From: JAIOPA01 sp964655175
GTDB taxonomy: Bacteria > Eisenbacteria > RBG-16-71-46
Assembly (NCBI GenBank): GCA_964655175.1
Contig: CAZZLY010000036.1
Span: forward strand, 1-23,626
Direction: 5' to 3'
DNA: 23,626 bases
A model generated the notes under the pieces. It saw only the letters and a program-made list of their open reading frames with translations, searched no databases and was not told the origin of the DNA. Of this stretch, positions 21,940-23,626 are shown piece by piece (the first letter of the stretch is position 1; each line of letters opens with the position of its first letter). The translations under genes were made by a program, and so were the position numbers.

Positions 21940-23565
21940 ATGAAACCCATCACCGAGGTCGCGCGCGCGCTGGGCATCGAGCCGGCGCATCTGGAGCCGT
22001 ACGGTCACTGGAAGGCGAAGTTGTCCCACGCGGCGTTCAAGGGCCGGCCCGCCAAGGGCAAGCTGGTGCTCGTGTCCGCCATCACCCCCACGCCCGCCGG
22101 CGAGGGCAAGACCACGACCAGCGTCGGGTTGGCGCAGGGCCTGGCCAGGATCGGCGTGAACGCGGCGGTCGCGCTGCGCGAGCCCAGCCTGGGGCCCACG
22201 TTCGGCGTGAAGGGCGGCGGTGCGGGTGGTGGTGCGTCCGAGGTGTTGCCGGTGGACGACATCAACCTGCACTTCAACGGTGACTTCCACGCGGTCACGA
22301 GCGCGCACAACCTGCTCGCGGCGCTCGTGGACAACGCGTTGCACTTCGGCCATCCGTCGGGCCTCGATGCGCGTCGCACCACGTGGAAGCGCGTGATCGA
22401 CATGAACGATCGCACCCTGCGCGACATCGTCGTGGGTCTGGGTGGGCGCACGGAGGGCGTGCCGCGCGAGACGGGCTTCGACATCACGGCCGCCAGCGAG
22501 GTCATGGCGGTGCTGTGTCTGGCCGCCGACATCCCCGACCTCAAGGCGCGTCTGGCGCGCATCGTGGTGGGCTCGCGCGCCGACGGCACGCCGGTGACCG
22601 CGGGCGACCTCGGCGCGGTCGGCGCCATGGCGGCGCTGCTGCGCGATGCGACCAAGCCCAATCTGGTGCAGACCACCGAGGGCGTGCCCGCGTTCCTGCA
22701 CGGCGGTCCGTTCGCGAACATCGCGCACGGCACCAACAGCATCGTCGCGACCAAGGCGGCGCTCGCCTACGCCGACGTCGTCGTGACCGAGGCCGGGTTC
22801 GCGTTCGAACTGGGTGCCGAGAAGTTCTTCGACATCAACTGTCGCTACGGTGGCCTGGCGCCGGCCTGCACGGTGCTCGTCGTCACCATCCGCGCGCTCA
22901 AGATGCACGGCGGCGTGAAGGTGGCCGACGTGAACAAGACCGACGTCGAGGCCATGAAGCGCGGCTTCGGCAACATGGAGAAGCACCTCGAGAACATCGC
23001 CAAGTTCGGCCAGCCGGCGATCGTGGCGATCAACCACTTCCCCACCGATTCGGCCGAGGAACTGGCGGCGCTCAAGGCGCACTGCGCCTCGCTCGGCGTG
23101 ACGGCGGTGCAGCACAAGGGCTTCGGTGAGGGCGGCGCGGGCTGCACCGAGCTGGCGACGGTGGTGCGCGATCTCGTGGCGAAGAGCGAACCGCGCTTCA
23201 CGCCGCTCTACGACTGGAACACGAGCCTCGAGGACAAGATCCGCACGATCGCGGTCGAGATGTACGGCGCCAAGGGCGTGGAGTACACGGCCAAGGGCAA
23301 GCGCGATCGCGAACTGCTCGAGAAGCAGGGCTTCGGCGGACTGCCGATCTGCATGGCCAAGACGCAGTCGTCGTTGTCGGACGATCCGGCCAAGTTCGGT
23401 CGGCCGCGCGATTTCATCGTCACGGTGCGCGAGATCCAGTTGGCGGCCGGCGCCGGGTTCGTGGTGCCGATCACGGGCGAGATCATGCGCATGCCCGGTC
23501 TGCCCAAGGAGCCGCAGGCGTCGCGCTTCGATCTGTCCGACGACGGCGAGATCCTGAAGAGCTGA
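21940..23565 (+). CDS. fhs: Formate-tetrahydrofolate ligase
   Basis: Makes 10-formyl-tetrahydrofolate from formate, tetrahydrofolate and ATP, feeding one-carbon units to purine synthesis or a Wood-Ljungdahl-type methyl branch. The 541-residue product is close to the usual length of about 555. The P-loop TPTPAGEGKTTT spans 49-60. EPSLGPTFGVKGG at 81-93 is the family signature, followed by INLHFNGDFHAVTSAHN and a C-terminal PITGEIMRMPGLPK. The open frame extends upstream to 21316, but that part is repeat-derived low-complexity sequence; family similarity starts at the ATG at 21940. There is no ribosome-binding site, but a promoter sits right before it. It is the only plus-strand gene, and no folD or cyclohydrolase neighbour is visible. 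Confidence 0.96.
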   Translation: MKPITEVARALGIEPAHLEPYGHWKAKLSHAAFKGRPAKGKLVLVSAITPTPAGEGKTTTSVGLAQGLARIGVNAAVALREPSLGPTFGVKGGGAGGGASEVLPVDDINLHFNGDFHAVTSAHNLLAALVDNALHFGHPSGLDARRTTWKRVIDMNDRTLRDIVVGLGGRTEGVPRETGFDITAASEVMAVLCLAADIPDLKARLARIVVGSRADGTPVTAGDLGAVGAMAALLRDATKPNLVQTTEGVPAFLHGGPFANIAHGTNSIVATKAALAYADVVVTEAGFAFELGAEKFFDINCRYGGLAPACTVLVVTIRALKMHGGVKVADVNKTDVEAMKRGFGNMEKHLENIAKFGQPAIVAINHFPTDSAEELAALKAHCASLGVTAVQHKGFGEGGAGCTELATVVRDLVAKSEPRFTPLYDWNTSLEDKIRTIAVEMYGAKGVEYTAKGKRDRELLEKQGFGGLPICMAKTQSSLSDDPAKFGRPRDFIVTVREIQLAAGAGFVVPITGEIMRMPGLPKEPQASRFDLSDDGEILKS

Positions 23566-23585
23566 CGCGCCACACGCTGCAATGG

Positions 23586-23621
23586 AACGAGCCGCCGGTC
23601 GGATGCGACCGGCGGCTCGTT
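23586..23621 (+). terminator. Terminator-like hairpin after fhs
   Basis: A perfect 16-bp inverted repeat (23586-23601 with 23606-23621) with a GATG tetraloop lies 20 nt after the fhs stop. The following bases up to the window edge (CGTTC) are only partly T-rich, so it is a strong hairpin with a weak tail. The pattern is symmetric, so it could also serve a convergent gene beyond the edge. Confidence 0.7.
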
Positions 23622-23626
23622 CGTTC

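Overview
The window is very GC-rich chromosomal DNA from what looks like a free-living, chemotactic bacterium. Two secreted proteins end in FlgD/T9SS-type immunoglobulin-like C-terminal domains (a Trp-Pro-Asn-Pro strand, then an L-x-D-L-A-G-R motif). That feature, the base composition and frequent GTG starts suggest a high-GC lineage around the FCB group (Eisenbacteria, Krumholzibacteria or Gemmatimonadota-like). This assignment is inference from style; no rRNA or other marker is present.

Every gene except the last is on the minus strand. In transcription order from the right: (1) 21270-19052, an ECF-type sigma factor and a translationally coupled membrane anti-sigma factor with a long Pro/Ala-rich linker and an extracytoplasmic carboxypeptidase-regulatory-like domain. 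(2) 18703-15080, a chemotaxis group: a tandem CheW-fold protein resembling the C-terminus of CheA without its kinase, a CheW, a methyl-accepting chemotaxis protein and a CheY-like receiver. (3) 14979-14500, a four-helix membrane protein. (4) 14404-8286, two large secreted proteins: an Asp-box (sialidase-like) repeat protein with an internal PPC domain, and a metzincin (M12B-like) protease with FnIII and seven FG-GAP/VCBS repeats. An almost ideal intrinsic terminator follows the protease. (5) 8026-1, an arginine biosynthesis operon argR-argC-argB-argD-argG-argH(A)-argF, packed with 4-8 nt overlaps. Its argH is fused to an N-acetylglutamate synthase (NAGS) GNAT domain. The operon is preceded by two ARG-box-like palindromes over a candidate promoter. 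argF runs off the left edge without a stop.

On the plus strand, formate-tetrahydrofolate ligase (fhs, 21940-23565) is divergent from the sigma factor gene. It appears to be expressed from a leaderless promoter and ends at a 16-bp hairpin. The 669-nt gap between the divergent genes holds an imperfect ~85-bp inverted repeat that looks like a REPIN- or MITE-like element.

How the parts fit: the arginine operon encodes its own repressor and, through the ArgH-NAGS fusion, both the entry and the final lyase step. Only the deacetylation or transacetylation step (argE or argJ) is missing. The chemotaxis group lacks a kinase and methylation enzymes, so it must plug into a core system elsewhere. Similar TCAAG/TCAGG-N14-15-(G/A)CCGA boxes, reminiscent of sigma-28 promoters, precede the sigma/anti-sigma pair, the CheW-like operon and the receiver gene. 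They hint at shared motility-type control. The most interesting items are the kinase-less CheA-tail protein, the unusual anti-sigma factor, the ArgH-NAGS fusion, the candidate sigma-28 promoter set and the large inverted repeat.
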